Assembly (NCBI GenBank): GCA_045587665.1 | Contig: JAZNCT010000095.1 | Coordinates: 1-37,567 of the forward strand | DNA from: SIG710 sp045587665 | GTDB lineage: Bacteria; Bacillota; Clostridia; Oscillospirales; CAG-272 | Length of the DNA: 37,567 nucleotides | Direction: 5' to 3' | Shown: positions 15,250 to 22,943 of the stretch, in pieces | Layout: every line of letters begins with the position of its first letter | How positions within the stretch are numbered: position 1 is the first letter of the stretch | The notes under the pieces: model-generated | What the model was told of the DNA's origin: nothing | Databases searched by the model: none | The model's input: only the letters and a program-made list of their open reading frames with translations | Program-made: the position numbers and the translations under genes

Positions 15250-17397
15250 TCAGCCGGGATCGCCGCTGATCTTATAATCAACAAACGCATTGTGGTTGTC
15301 ATCCTCATGCACGTCTATTTCAACTATAATACCTGCCGGCATCTCGCTTGCGACAACCGTAGCATCCCCAAGCATAAACTTTTCCCTTTCCAAAATGAGT
15401 CTGGCCTGCTTCAGCTTCATACCAACAACATTTGGCACCATCCAGCCCTTTATCTGAACAAATTCATAATCAGGCTCTTTGTTCTCGGGTCCGTCGCTTA
15501 TGTAAATCTCGATCTCGGGGCTGTCCAGGGACGATATCAGGTCTCTTGAATTGGGAGTTTGTCTGATTATCGTGCCCTGGGGCTCATTGCTTGGTTCATA
15601 ATACCTGTTTCCGATAGTGAGCCCCTGATCTTCCAGTTTCCTGACAGCCTCTTCAACTGTCAGGCCTATTATATTTGGCACATAGCTTGATATGTTGCCC
15701 ACATCGCCTCCGTCACCTTGACCCTTACCTCCGCTGACCACCAAAATGATCTGCGAACCGTGCGGAACACTGTATCCCTCGGGGCTGCTCTGCTTGATAA
15801 CTATTCCCATAGCCTCATCAGAGGGCTCATATTCAACAAGGACGGACAGTCCCAACGTATCTGCAAGAGCTCTTGCGTCGGTTTCTGTACTGCCAACAAA
15901 ATTGGGTATATCCACAGCGCTATCTCCTGAAGCTCTTCCTTTGCTGGTATAAACCACGATAGTTGAGCCAACAACTGCCGTTTCGCCTGCCGCAGGGTAG
16001 GTATAACAAACCTTTGTCAGCGCAACAGTATCACTATACACCTCTTCTTTATGAACAACAAAGCCCAGGTTTCTAAGCTCTATTATAACAGAGCTGCTGC
16101 TCTTATCTGCATAATTATCAATTATGACCGTCTCTGCACCAAGACTGACCGTCAGTTTTATTATCTGCTTTTGCTTATTTGCCGAGACCTTTGCCTTCTG
16201 ACCGCCTGCGGGATTCTGCTTCAGTATCTGTCCCTTCTTTGAAGAAGCATCGTATTTTTCGGTTATCTCAACGGTGTAGTAGTCCGAGCCAAGACCAATG
16301 GCATCCTGGCTTGTATATATTTCTCCTATAACATCGGGCACAGTTATTGTTATGATAGAGCTATCACCGGCAAGAAACGCCTTGATTATCACAACCGCAC
16401 TTACTGCAAGAACAACCAAAAATGAGGACACCACTCCCAGTATTATCGGAAACATTGATGTGCTCTTTCCCGAAGAGGTCTTCTTTTTACTCACCGTTTT
16501 TTTATTCTTTGAGCTGTTCTTATTCACTTCTGTATTGCGTTTAAAAACTATATTGGGGTCAGCCTTGAGCCTTGCAAGCTGACGGAGCATCTGTGTTGCG
16601 CTCTGAAAGCGTCTTTCGGGATCCTTTTCCATAGCTGAGAGGGTTATCTGTTCAAGTCCTCTGGGTATCGAAGGATTTATATTTCTCGGCGGCACCGGAT
16701 CGTCATTTATCTGCTTCAATGCAACAGAGATCGGGCTTTCATCATAAAAGGGCAGTCTGCCACAGGACATCTCATATATCATAACGCCAAGCGAATAAAG
16801 GTCGCTTCGCTGATTGATAGCCTTTCCCTCAGCCTGCTCAGGGCTTATATAATAAACTGTTCCGATAGCCTTATCGGTGAGGGTCATGGTTTCGGCATTA
16901 GGTATCTTTGCGATGCCAAAATCGGTGACCTTAATAACACCGTTCTTTAAAAGCATAATGTTCTGCGGCTTTATATCACGGTGTATAACACCCTTAAGAT
17001 GTGCGTGCTCAAGAGCATGAAGTATCTGCTCTGTATAGCTGATTATCTCGCTGAGCGAAAGAACCCCGCGCTTTGTCATATATTCTTTGAGAGTGATACC
17101 CTCGATATATTCCATAACTATGAATTTTCTTTCGCCTTTAAAGGAAATATTATATATCTTAACTATGTTTGGGTGGGAGAGCATGGCAACAGCCTTTGAT
17201 TCGTTTACAAATCTTTTGACCTGCTGTGCATCGCTTGCAATATCCTCTCTGAGCATCTTCAGCGCAACAGTTCGTCTTTCCGCAAGATCATATGCTTCAA
17301 AAACGACCGACATTCCGCCAACGCCAAGAGTCTTCAGCAGGCGATACCTGTTGTCAAACACCTGACCCACATAGCGTTCATAACTTTCAATATTCAT
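15250..17397 (-). CDS. prkC: PASTA-domain Ser/Thr protein kinase
   Basis: 715 residues; a Hanks-type kinase that senses muropeptides or lipid II and phosphorylates cell-division, translation and spore-germination proteins. The kinase domain is residues about 15-275: GVGGMSVVFEA loop, VALKMLRED lysine, VIHRDIKPQN catalytic loop, VTDFGIAK and YISPEQAEG. A Ser/Lys-rich juxtamembrane linker and one transmembrane helix (about 313-340) follow. The extracellular part has four clear PASTA repeats (starting near VPDVIGEIY, VIIDNYADK, VDIPNFVGS, YVPNIIGL) and a fifth, shorter one (WMVPNVVGM). The start ATG lies seven bases after GAGGA and 20 bases after prpC. Confidence 0.97.
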   Translation of the reverse strand: MNIESYERYVGQVFDNRYRLLKTLGVGGMSVVFEAYDLAERRTVALKMLREDIASDAQQVKRFVNESKAVAMLSHPNIVKIYNISFKGERKFIVMEYIEGITLKEYMTKRGVLSLSEIISYTEQILHALEHAHLKGVIHRDIKPQNIMLLKNGVIKVTDFGIAKIPNAETMTLTDKAIGTVYYISPEQAEGKAINQRSDLYSLGVMIYEMSCGRLPFYDESPISVALKQINDDPVPPRNINPSIPRGLEQITLSAMEKDPERRFQSATQMLRQLARLKADPNIVFKRNTEVNKNSSKNKKTVSKKKTSSGKSTSMFPIILGVVSSFLVVLAVSAVVIIKAFLAGDSSIITITVPDVIGEIYTSQDAIGLGSDYYTVEITEKYDASSKKGQILKQNPAGGQKAKVSANKQKQIIKLTVSLGAETVIIDNYADKSSSSVIIELRNLGFVVHKEEVYSDTVALTKVCYTYPAAGETAVVGSTIVVYTSKGRASGDSAVDIPNFVGSTETDARALADTLGLSVLVEYEPSDEAMGIVIKQSSPEGYSVPHGSQIILVVSGGKGQGDGGDVGNISSYVPNIIGLTVEEAVRKLEDQGLTIGNRYYEPSNEPQGTIIRQTPNSRDLISSLDSPEIEIYISDGPENKEPDYEFVQIKGWMVPNVVGMKLKQARLILEREKFMLGDATVVASEMPAGIIVEIDVHEDDNHNAFVDYKISGDPG

Positions 17398-17417
17398 TAG
17401 CTATTCCTCGTTCTTGA

Positions 17418-18179
17418 TTATTTTTTGAAAAGAACAACTGTTATGTTATCCGGTCCGCCGCCTTGGTTTGCCTTTTCTATAAGTAAATTCACCTTTTCTT
17501 CAAGACTGCCCGAGTCAGAAATCACACTGGCGATCTCATCGTCGGAAACAACACTTGTAAGTCCGTCTGAGCAAAGCAGGAAAAATGTTTCCCCGCCGCC
17601 GTCTTCAAGATCTATATTTTCAATATCCGGCTGTGTATCCTGCTCTGTGCCAACAGCTCTTGTTATAATGTTTCTGTTGGTGCTGTTTTTGGCCTCCTCG
17701 GGCGTGATCTTTCCTATATCCACAAGATACTGCACATAAGAATGGTCGTGAGTTATCTGCTTTATTTTGCCCTCTGAAATTCTGTACATACGGCTGTCTC
17801 CAATGTTTATCGAATGAGCAACCGAATCTATTATCAGCATTGCAACAAGTGTAGTTCCCATACCCTTAAGAGCCGGATCTTCACTTGCCCTTGCATAAAC
17901 TGCCTTGTTTGCACATTCGGCGGCATTTGCAAGCAAAATGTGCAGATCTATGCCCTCTCGGCAAAGTCTGCCTTCTTCTATTCTCGGATCGCAAACAGCC
18001 TTCATCTCGCCATAAAAGGCTTCAAGCGCAAGTCGGCTTGCTTCCTCACCTCCCGCGGCTCCGCCCATACCGTCGCAAACGGCAAGAAGCAGAGCATTTT
18101 CGGCAATCTCATATATTCCGAAATTATCCTGATTTCCTTTTCTCAGCTTTCCTATGTCTGTTTTACCAAAGTATATCAT
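17418..18179 (-). CDS. prpC: PP2C-type protein Ser/Thr phosphatase
   Basis: 253 residues; the partner phosphatase that reverses PrkC phosphorylation. PPM-family metal-binding motifs are present: AVCDGMGGAAGGEEAS, HSINIGDSRMYRI, LCSDGLTSVV and GGGPDNITVVLF. The N-terminus YFGKTDIGKLRKGNQDNFG is typical of the bacterial Stp/PrpC group. The start follows a full GGAGG. It precedes prkC directly and follows rlmN after 72 bases that hold a small CCCGA/TCGGG hairpin but no T tract. Confidence 0.96.
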   Translation of the reverse strand: MIYFGKTDIGKLRKGNQDNFGIYEIAENALLLAVCDGMGGAAGGEEASRLALEAFYGEMKAVCDPRIEEGRLCREGIDLHILLANAAECANKAVYARASEDPALKGMGTTLVAMLIIDSVAHSINIGDSRMYRISEGKIKQITHDHSYVQYLVDIGKITPEEAKNSTNRNIITRAVGTEQDTQPDIENIDLEDGGGETFFLLCSDGLTSVVSDDEIASVISDSGSLEEKVNLLIEKANQGGGPDNITVVLFKK

Positions 18180-18251
18180 ATTTCCTCCGCAATCTATCCC
18201 GAGTTTTTCGGGAAACGGTTATAAATCTATATGTAAGCGGCCGCAGCCGTA

Positions 18252-19325
18252 TTATTCTTCTTTTTTATTCATCTCTTCCCGCCTCAGCTGACCGCAGGAA
18301 GCATTTATATCAGAGCCCAGCCTTCTCCTCACCGTTGCCCTTATGCCACGCTTTTCAAGATGTGCTGCAAAAGCCTTTACCGCCGCCTCTCCGCTCCTCT
18401 TGAAGCCTGTTTCCTTAACCTCGTTTACAGGGATGAGATTTACATGGATAGGCATTGATTCCTTCTTTGTTCTTAGAGAAGAATTAAGCAGGGCCGCAAG
18501 CTTTTCTGCATTTTGAATGGAGTCGTTTTTTCCCGCAATAAGCGTATATTCAAATGAAATTCTTCGTTTCGTCACGCTGTAATAGTCCTTTAAAGATGTG
18601 AGAAGCGCCGAAATACCCCATTTATTGTTTATTGGCATTATTGCACTTCTTGTTTCGTCATCGGGAGCATGAAGGGATATAGAAAGTGTTATCGGCAGAT
18701 CAAGCCTTGCAAGCTCATATATCTTATCAACAATGCCGCAGCTTGAAAGTGAGATATGCCTGTAGCCGATATTGAGACCTGCCTCACAGCCCACAAGTTG
18801 AAGGAATTTAACCACGTTGTTAAAATTATCAAGGGGCTCACCTATGCCCATCATAACAATGTTGGATATCCTCTCACCCATATCCTTTTGAGCCACTATA
18901 ACTTGACCCAGCAGCTCTGACGGGGTCAGATCTCTCACCTTTCCGCCAATGGTGGATGCGCAAAATCGGCATCCCATTCTGCAGCCCACCTGAGAGGATA
19001 TGCAGACCGTGTTTCCGTGATTATATTTCATAACCACCGTTTCTATGCAATTCCCGTCAATAAGCTCGAAAAGATATTTCACCGTCCCGTCGATAGCCGA
19101 TACCAGCTTTCTTTTTATGATCGGCAAACGGTATTCACATTTTTCGTTTATTTTTTCTCGGAGAGACTTTGAAAGATTGGTAATATCAGAAGGGTGAACA
19201 CCCTTGTGGATATTTGTAAATATCTGCCCGGCCCTGTATTTTGCCTCGCCAAGCTCATCCGAAACAAAAGCTTCAAGCTCTTCCATGGAAAGAGACAAAA
19301 TGTCCGTCTTTATTTGATTATCCAT
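18252..19325 (-). CDS. rlmN: 23S rRNA (A2503-C2) / tRNA (A37-C2) methyltransferase RlmN
   Basis: 357 residues; a radical SAM enzyme making 2-methyladenosine at A2503 of 23S rRNA and A37 of some tRNAs. The [4Fe-4S] cluster motif CRMGCRFC (Cx3Cx2C) stands in SSQVGCRMGCRFCASTIGGK. GIGEPLDNFNN binds S-adenosylmethionine, and the methyl-carrying Cys is expected near the C-terminus, where the protein has INASCGQLRRE. The start codon follows AGGAGGGGG. It lies 19 bases after rsmB. Confidence 0.97.
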   Translation of the reverse strand: MDNQIKTDILSLSMEELEAFVSDELGEAKYRAGQIFTNIHKGVHPSDITNLSKSLREKINEKCEYRLPIIKRKLVSAIDGTVKYLFELIDGNCIETVVMKYNHGNTVCISSQVGCRMGCRFCASTIGGKVRDLTPSELLGQVIVAQKDMGERISNIVMMGIGEPLDNFNNVVKFLQLVGCEAGLNIGYRHISLSSCGIVDKIYELARLDLPITLSISLHAPDDETRSAIMPINNKWGISALLTSLKDYYSVTKRRISFEYTLIAGKNDSIQNAEKLAALLNSSLRTKKESMPIHVNLIPVNEVKETGFKRSGEAAVKAFAAHLEKRGIRATVRRRLGSDINASCGQLRREEMNKKEE

Positions 19326-19344
19326 TTGTCCCCCTCCTTTTTTA

Positions 19345-20658
19345 TCAGTTTTTCCTGAGTTTTGCTATAAAAAATCCGTCAAAGCCGTGCACATCGGGAT
19401 AAAGAGTCAAAATTCCTCCACTCTTTATATCGCCAATCTCAATGGGAACAAGCTCTATATCTCGGTTATTTTCAAGCAATGTCTTTATAATTTTCTCATT
19501 TTCTGCGGGCAGGAGAGTGCAGGTCGAATAGACCATTTCTCCGCCTTTTTTTAGATATTTAAAGCAATTTTGGGCAATATCAAGCTGAATATGGGGCAAG
19601 CGGTCTGCCTCCTTCATATCCTTATATCTGATATCCGGCTTTTTCGCCATAACGCCAAGCCCTGAGCATGGCACATCAATAAGTATCCTGTCGGCCCACC
19701 CGGAAAGACTTTCATCAAAGATCCTTCCGTCTTTGGCAGCAGTTTCTATTATTTCAATTCCGAGTCTGTCTGCGCCCTTTTCTATAAGAGAGAGCTTGTT
19801 TTCGTGCAGATCAAATGCCTTTAGCCTTCCCTCATTTTCCATACACATTGCTATCGAAAAGCTTTTTCCGCCGGGGCAGGCACAGCAGTCGATAACATTT
19901 TCACCTTTCTTTGCTTCAAGTGCAAGCGATGCTATCTGAGAAGCCTCGTCCTGAACAAACCAAAGCCCCTCAGCCTCTCCCGGAATATCATAATAAGCTG
20001 TTTTTGAGATCAGTGTTATACCAAAGGGAGAATATTTTGTTTCTCTCGCCTCAATTCCCGCTTCTCTCAGCCGCATAAGCATCATTTCTCGGGAAATTTT
20101 AAGAGTGTTCACTCTCAGTGTCAGTGCAGGCTGTTTGCTCATAGCTTCAAGCAGGCTTTCTGCACGCAGATCACCAAAATCACGGCAAAATCTGCGGCAC
20201 ACCGAAAGCCCCACCGAATATTTTACAGAAAGGTATTCTGCCTTATCGGCAAAATCGGGCAGAGATATCCGCTTGCCTGCACGGACAAAATTGCGAAGAA
20301 GCGCATTGACAAATCCCTTTGAACGCTTTGAAACAAGGCTTACGCTTTCATTTATCGCCGCGTGGTCCGGCACCTTATCAAGATAGGCAAGCTGATAAAA
20401 GCCCATTCTCAGTACGTTTCTAACCGACGCCTCTATCTTAGAGGGCGGGATCGACGCCATACTGTCTATCACATAATCAAGAGTTATTCTGTGCTCAAGA
20501 ACTCCATATACAAGGGCTGTCAAAAACGCCCTGTCCTGCCCCACGGCACCGCATCTTTCAATAGCTGTGTCAAGTGCTATATTTGAATACTGCCCTGAGG
20601 CCTCTATTTTGCCGAGCACACCGAGAGCGACGCTTCTGATATTCATTTTATTTTCCAT
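19345..20658 (-). CDS. rsmB: 16S rRNA (cytosine967-C5)-methyltransferase RsmB
   Basis: 437 residues; methylates C967 of 16S rRNA. The N-terminal NusB-like RNA-binding domain (residues 1-135) includes YVIDSMASIPPSKIEASVRN and LVYGVLEHRITLDYV. The Rossmann methyltransferase domain includes VIDCCACPGGKSFSIA (motif I), DVPCSGLGVMAKKPDIRY (catalytic PC) and YSTCTLLPAENE (second Cys). In motif I the usual CAAPGGKT reads CACPGGKS. The start follows AAAGGAG. Confidence 0.96.
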   Translation of the reverse strand: MENKMNIRSVALGVLGKIEASGQYSNIALDTAIERCGAVGQDRAFLTALVYGVLEHRITLDYVIDSMASIPPSKIEASVRNVLRMGFYQLAYLDKVPDHAAINESVSLVSKRSKGFVNALLRNFVRAGKRISLPDFADKAEYLSVKYSVGLSVCRRFCRDFGDLRAESLLEAMSKQPALTLRVNTLKISREMMLMRLREAGIEARETKYSPFGITLISKTAYYDIPGEAEGLWFVQDEASQIASLALEAKKGENVIDCCACPGGKSFSIAMCMENEGRLKAFDLHENKLSLIEKGADRLGIEIIETAAKDGRIFDESLSGWADRILIDVPCSGLGVMAKKPDIRYKDMKEADRLPHIQLDIAQNCFKYLKKGGEMVYSTCTLLPAENEKIIKTLLENNRDIELVPIEIGDIKSGGILTLYPDVHGFDGFFIAKLRKN

Positions 20659-20678
20659 AGCCGCTCCTTTGTTAACCT

Positions 20679-21365
20679 TCAGTCTCTTCTTCTGTTTGCT
20701 ATTATCAAAAGTCTCAATATCTGGGAAAGTGCCGAGGCAAGTGCTGCCACATAGGTAAGGGCTGCAGCCCTGAGCACTTTTTTTGCCCCCTTCAGCTCCT
20801 CATCATCCAGCCTTCCGCTTCCGTCAAGTGCGGCAAGTGCTCTGCGGCTGGCATTAAACTCAACAGGCAGTGTAACAGCCTGGAAAACGGCTGTAAGCGA
20901 AAAGAGCACTATGCCCGCCATAGCAAGCTCATATGAAAAAAGCAAGCCTATAATGAAGATTGGCAGAGCCAGCTTTGAGCCGATGTTGGTAACGGGAATT
21001 ATAGCACTGCGAAGCTTCATCGGTCCGTAGTTTTCTGCAAATTGCACTGCATGGCCTGCCTCGTGTGCCGCAACCCCCACAGCCGCAACGCCTCTTGAAG
21101 CATACACCGACTGAGAAAGCCTTATCACATTATCTCTCGGGTCAAAATGATCGGTGAGATTCCCTGCTATCTGCTCTATTCTAACGTTCCGGAGTCCGTT
21201 TGCGTCAAGAATGAGCCTTGCTGCATCTGCGCCTGTCATTCCGTGCTTTGTAAATACCTTGTTGTATTTATTGAAAGAGCTGTTTACCATAGCCTGTGCC
21301 CAAAGTGCAAAAATCATTGCAGGTATAAGCACTACATAGCTTGGATCAAAATAAAAATATGGCAT
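20679..21365 (-). CDS. Membrane zinc metallopeptidase, YugP family
   Basis: 228 residues. A zincin active site HEAGH lies in GVAAHEAGHAVQFAE at about residues 113-127, preceded by the family region NVIRLSQSVYASRGVAAVG. There are hydrophobic segments at the N-terminus (FDPSYVVLIPAMIFALWA), after the active site (LALPIFIIGLLFSYELAMAG) and at the C-terminus. The Zn_peptidase_2 (YugP-like) family has no established substrate. It sits between fmt and rsmB, a common place in Clostridia but not in B. subtilis. The start is preceded by AAGGAAG at a rather long distance. Confidence 0.9.
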   Translation of the reverse strand: MPYFYFDPSYVVLIPAMIFALWAQAMVNSSFNKYNKVFTKHGMTGADAARLILDANGLRNVRIEQIAGNLTDHFDPRDNVIRLSQSVYASRGVAAVGVAAHEAGHAVQFAENYGPMKLRSAIIPVTNIGSKLALPIFIIGLLFSYELAMAGIVLFSLTAVFQAVTLPVEFNASRRALAALDGSGRLDDEELKGAKKVLRAAALTYVAALASALSQILRLLIIANRRRD

Positions 21366-21413
21366 AATTCTGATACTTCCTTTATATAAAAAATGTTGTC
21401 AGAATCTTTTTAG

Positions 21414-22346
21414 TCATTTAAGGATATCTCCAAGAGCTATCCTTCTGCCGCGGATAAAATCCGCTGCATCCATTCTTCCCTTTCCCTCTGGAAGAACTCT
21501 CAAAATATCTATGGCACCGCTTCCGCACTTTACCGTAACAGCACCTTCAAGAGATATTACCTCGCCGTTTACTGCCCCCTCGCATTTCTTATCAGAAACA
21601 CGACTCTCTATGATCTTCAGGAGCTTTCCGTCCGGAGTGTGCGTAAAGGAAAGCGGAATGGGGGAAAGTCCTCTTATCAGGTTGTGAACACAGGCAGCAC
21701 TTTTTGAAAAGTCGATAAGACAATCTGCCTTTTCTATCTTTGCCGCATATGTCATCTTTGCATCATCCTGCTTTTCTCTCGGTGCTCTGCCCTCTTTTAT
21801 TGCCTCCACAGTTTCTATCAAAAGCTCTGCTCCAAGAGATGCAAGACCGTCGTGCACATCCTCAAAATCATCATTTTCCCTGATAGGAAATTCTCTCTTG
21901 AAGATCATATCTCCCGTGTCAAGACCTGCATCCATATACATAGTTGTTATGCCGGTCACTCTTTCACCGTCGATAATAGCTCTTTGCATAGGAGCCGCAC
22001 CGCGGTATTTGGGCAAGAGAGAACCGTGAACATTTATGCACCCGAGCCTCGGATAATTTATAACAGTTTCGGGCAGGATCTTTCCAAATGCCACAACTAT
22101 TATCATATCGGGATCTATTTTGTGAAGCAGATCATCAAATTCTTCGTCTCTAAGCGTTTTGGGCTGGTATACCGGAATGTTTTTCTCTGCCGCATATACC
22201 TTAACGGGAGGCGGTGTAAGCTCATAGCCCCTGCCCTTTGGCTTATCGGGCTGTGTAACCACTCCAACAATATTCTCGCCGGCCTCAAAAAGTGCCTTGA
22301 GAGAAGCAAGGGCAAAATCGGGAGTTCCCATAAACAGTATTTTCAT
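21414..22346 (-). CDS. fmt: Methionyl-tRNA formyltransferase
   Basis: 310 residues; formylates initiator Met-tRNA using 10-formyltetrahydrofolate. It opens MKILFMGTPDFALASL. The catalytic and folate-binding region includes NVHGSLLPKYRGAAPMQRAI and DTGDMIF. The C-terminal OB-like tRNA-binding domain starts near residue 205. The start at 22346 has GAGGAAAAT directly in front and lies 10 bases beyond the def stop. A longer start at 22364 would overlap def by eight bases and is less likely. Confidence 0.97.
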   Translation of the reverse strand: MKILFMGTPDFALASLKALFEAGENIVGVVTQPDKPKGRGYELTPPPVKVYAAEKNIPVYQPKTLRDEEFDDLLHKIDPDMIIVVAFGKILPETVINYPRLGCINVHGSLLPKYRGAAPMQRAIIDGERVTGITTMYMDAGLDTGDMIFKREFPIRENDDFEDVHDGLASLGAELLIETVEAIKEGRAPREKQDDAKMTYAAKIEKADCLIDFSKSAACVHNLIRGLSPIPLSFTHTPDGKLLKIIESRVSDKKCEGAVNGEVISLEGAVTVKCGSGAIDILRVLPEGKGRMDAADFIRGRRIALGDILK

Positions 22347-22356
22347 ATTTTCCTCG

Positions 22357-22809
22357 TTAGTCATACATTTCTATAGCGTTATCGATATAGAGCTTGCCGT
22401 CAAGGTGGTCAAGCTCATGGCAAAAGGCTCTTGCCAAAAGACCGCTTCCGCTTATATCAAATTCTTCGCCCTGTCTGTTCATAGCTCTGACGGTAACGTG
22501 CATAGGTCGGCGGGTCTTTCCACTTCTGTCCGGCACAGAAAGACAGCCTTCGATCTCTTCCTGCACGCCTGCGCTTGCAATGATCCTTGGGTTGATAAGC
22601 TCAATTATTTTGCCCTCCTCAACCTCGATCACCACAACACGGCGAAGTATTCCCACCTGCGGTGCCGCAAGTCCAACCCCCTCTGCCTCGTGCATAGTGT
22701 CTATCATATCGTCAAGAAGCTGACATATTCTCGGTGTAATGGTTTCAACAGGTCTGCAGACCTTGCGAAGCGTTTCATCACCTATCTTCAGTATGTTTAG
22801 TTTAGCCAT
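22357..22809 (-). CDS. def: Peptide deformylase
   Basis: 150 residues; removes the formyl group from nascent proteins and so works together with the adjacent fmt. All three family motifs are visible: VGLAAPQVG (motif 1), EGCLSVP (motif 2, with the metal-binding Cys) and HELDHLDG (motif 3, HExxH). The start codon follows GGGAGT. The 134-base gap to priA is unusually long for this operon and contains a possible small ORF. Confidence 0.97.
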   Translation of the reverse strand: MAKLNILKIGDETLRKVCRPVETITPRICQLLDDMIDTMHEAEGVGLAAPQVGILRRVVVIEVEEGKIIELINPRIIASAGVQEEIEGCLSVPDRSGKTRRPMHVTVRAMNRQGEEFDISGSGLLARAFCHELDHLDGKLYIDNAIEMYD

Positions 22810-22919
22810 TTTAGTTTACTCCCGTATCTTATAATACATAATGATTGCATCTGGGCATAGCAATAAGCTCTGCGTCCTTTACCTGACGATATGTTCGCCG
22901 GTATTCCTGCACCGAACAT
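22797..22919 (-). CDS. Possible 40-residue ORF between priA and def
   Basis: A short frame starting MFGAGIPANISSGKG and ending GSKLKWLN, overlapping the def start in another frame. It has a strong GGGGAGGA sequence four bases before its ATG, and the ATG lies inside a 9-bp inverted repeat. I recognise no family. The good ribosome binding site is the main argument; chance is possible, and a role as a leader that couples priA and def translation is only a guess. Confidence 0.3.
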   Translation of the reverse strand: MFGAGIPANISSGKGRRAYCYAQMQSLCIIRYGSKLKWLN

Positions 22920-22921
22920 AT
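22889..22921 (-). promoter_or_regulatory. Inverted repeat in the priA-def gap
   Basis: ATATGTTCG and CGAACATAT, separated by 15 bases, would form a hairpin in the minus-strand mRNA right after a GGGGAGGA sequence. It covers the ATG of the 40-residue ORF. There is no T tract after it, so it is not a terminator. Confidence 0.45.
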
Positions 22922-22943
22922 ATCCTCCCCACAGTTTTATCGT

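Noticed and set aside
18185..18235. Hairpin CCCGA/TCGGG between prpC and rlmN as a terminator
   Set aside because: The stem has only five to six base pairs and no T tract follows on the minus strand; the operon most likely continues.
22889..22930. LexA (Cheo box)-like halves GTTCG and CGAAC in the priA-def gap
   Set aside because: A Gram-positive LexA box is GAAC-N4-GTTC. Here the halves point the opposite way and are 15 bases apart, so it is an RNA-type hairpin rather than a LexA site.
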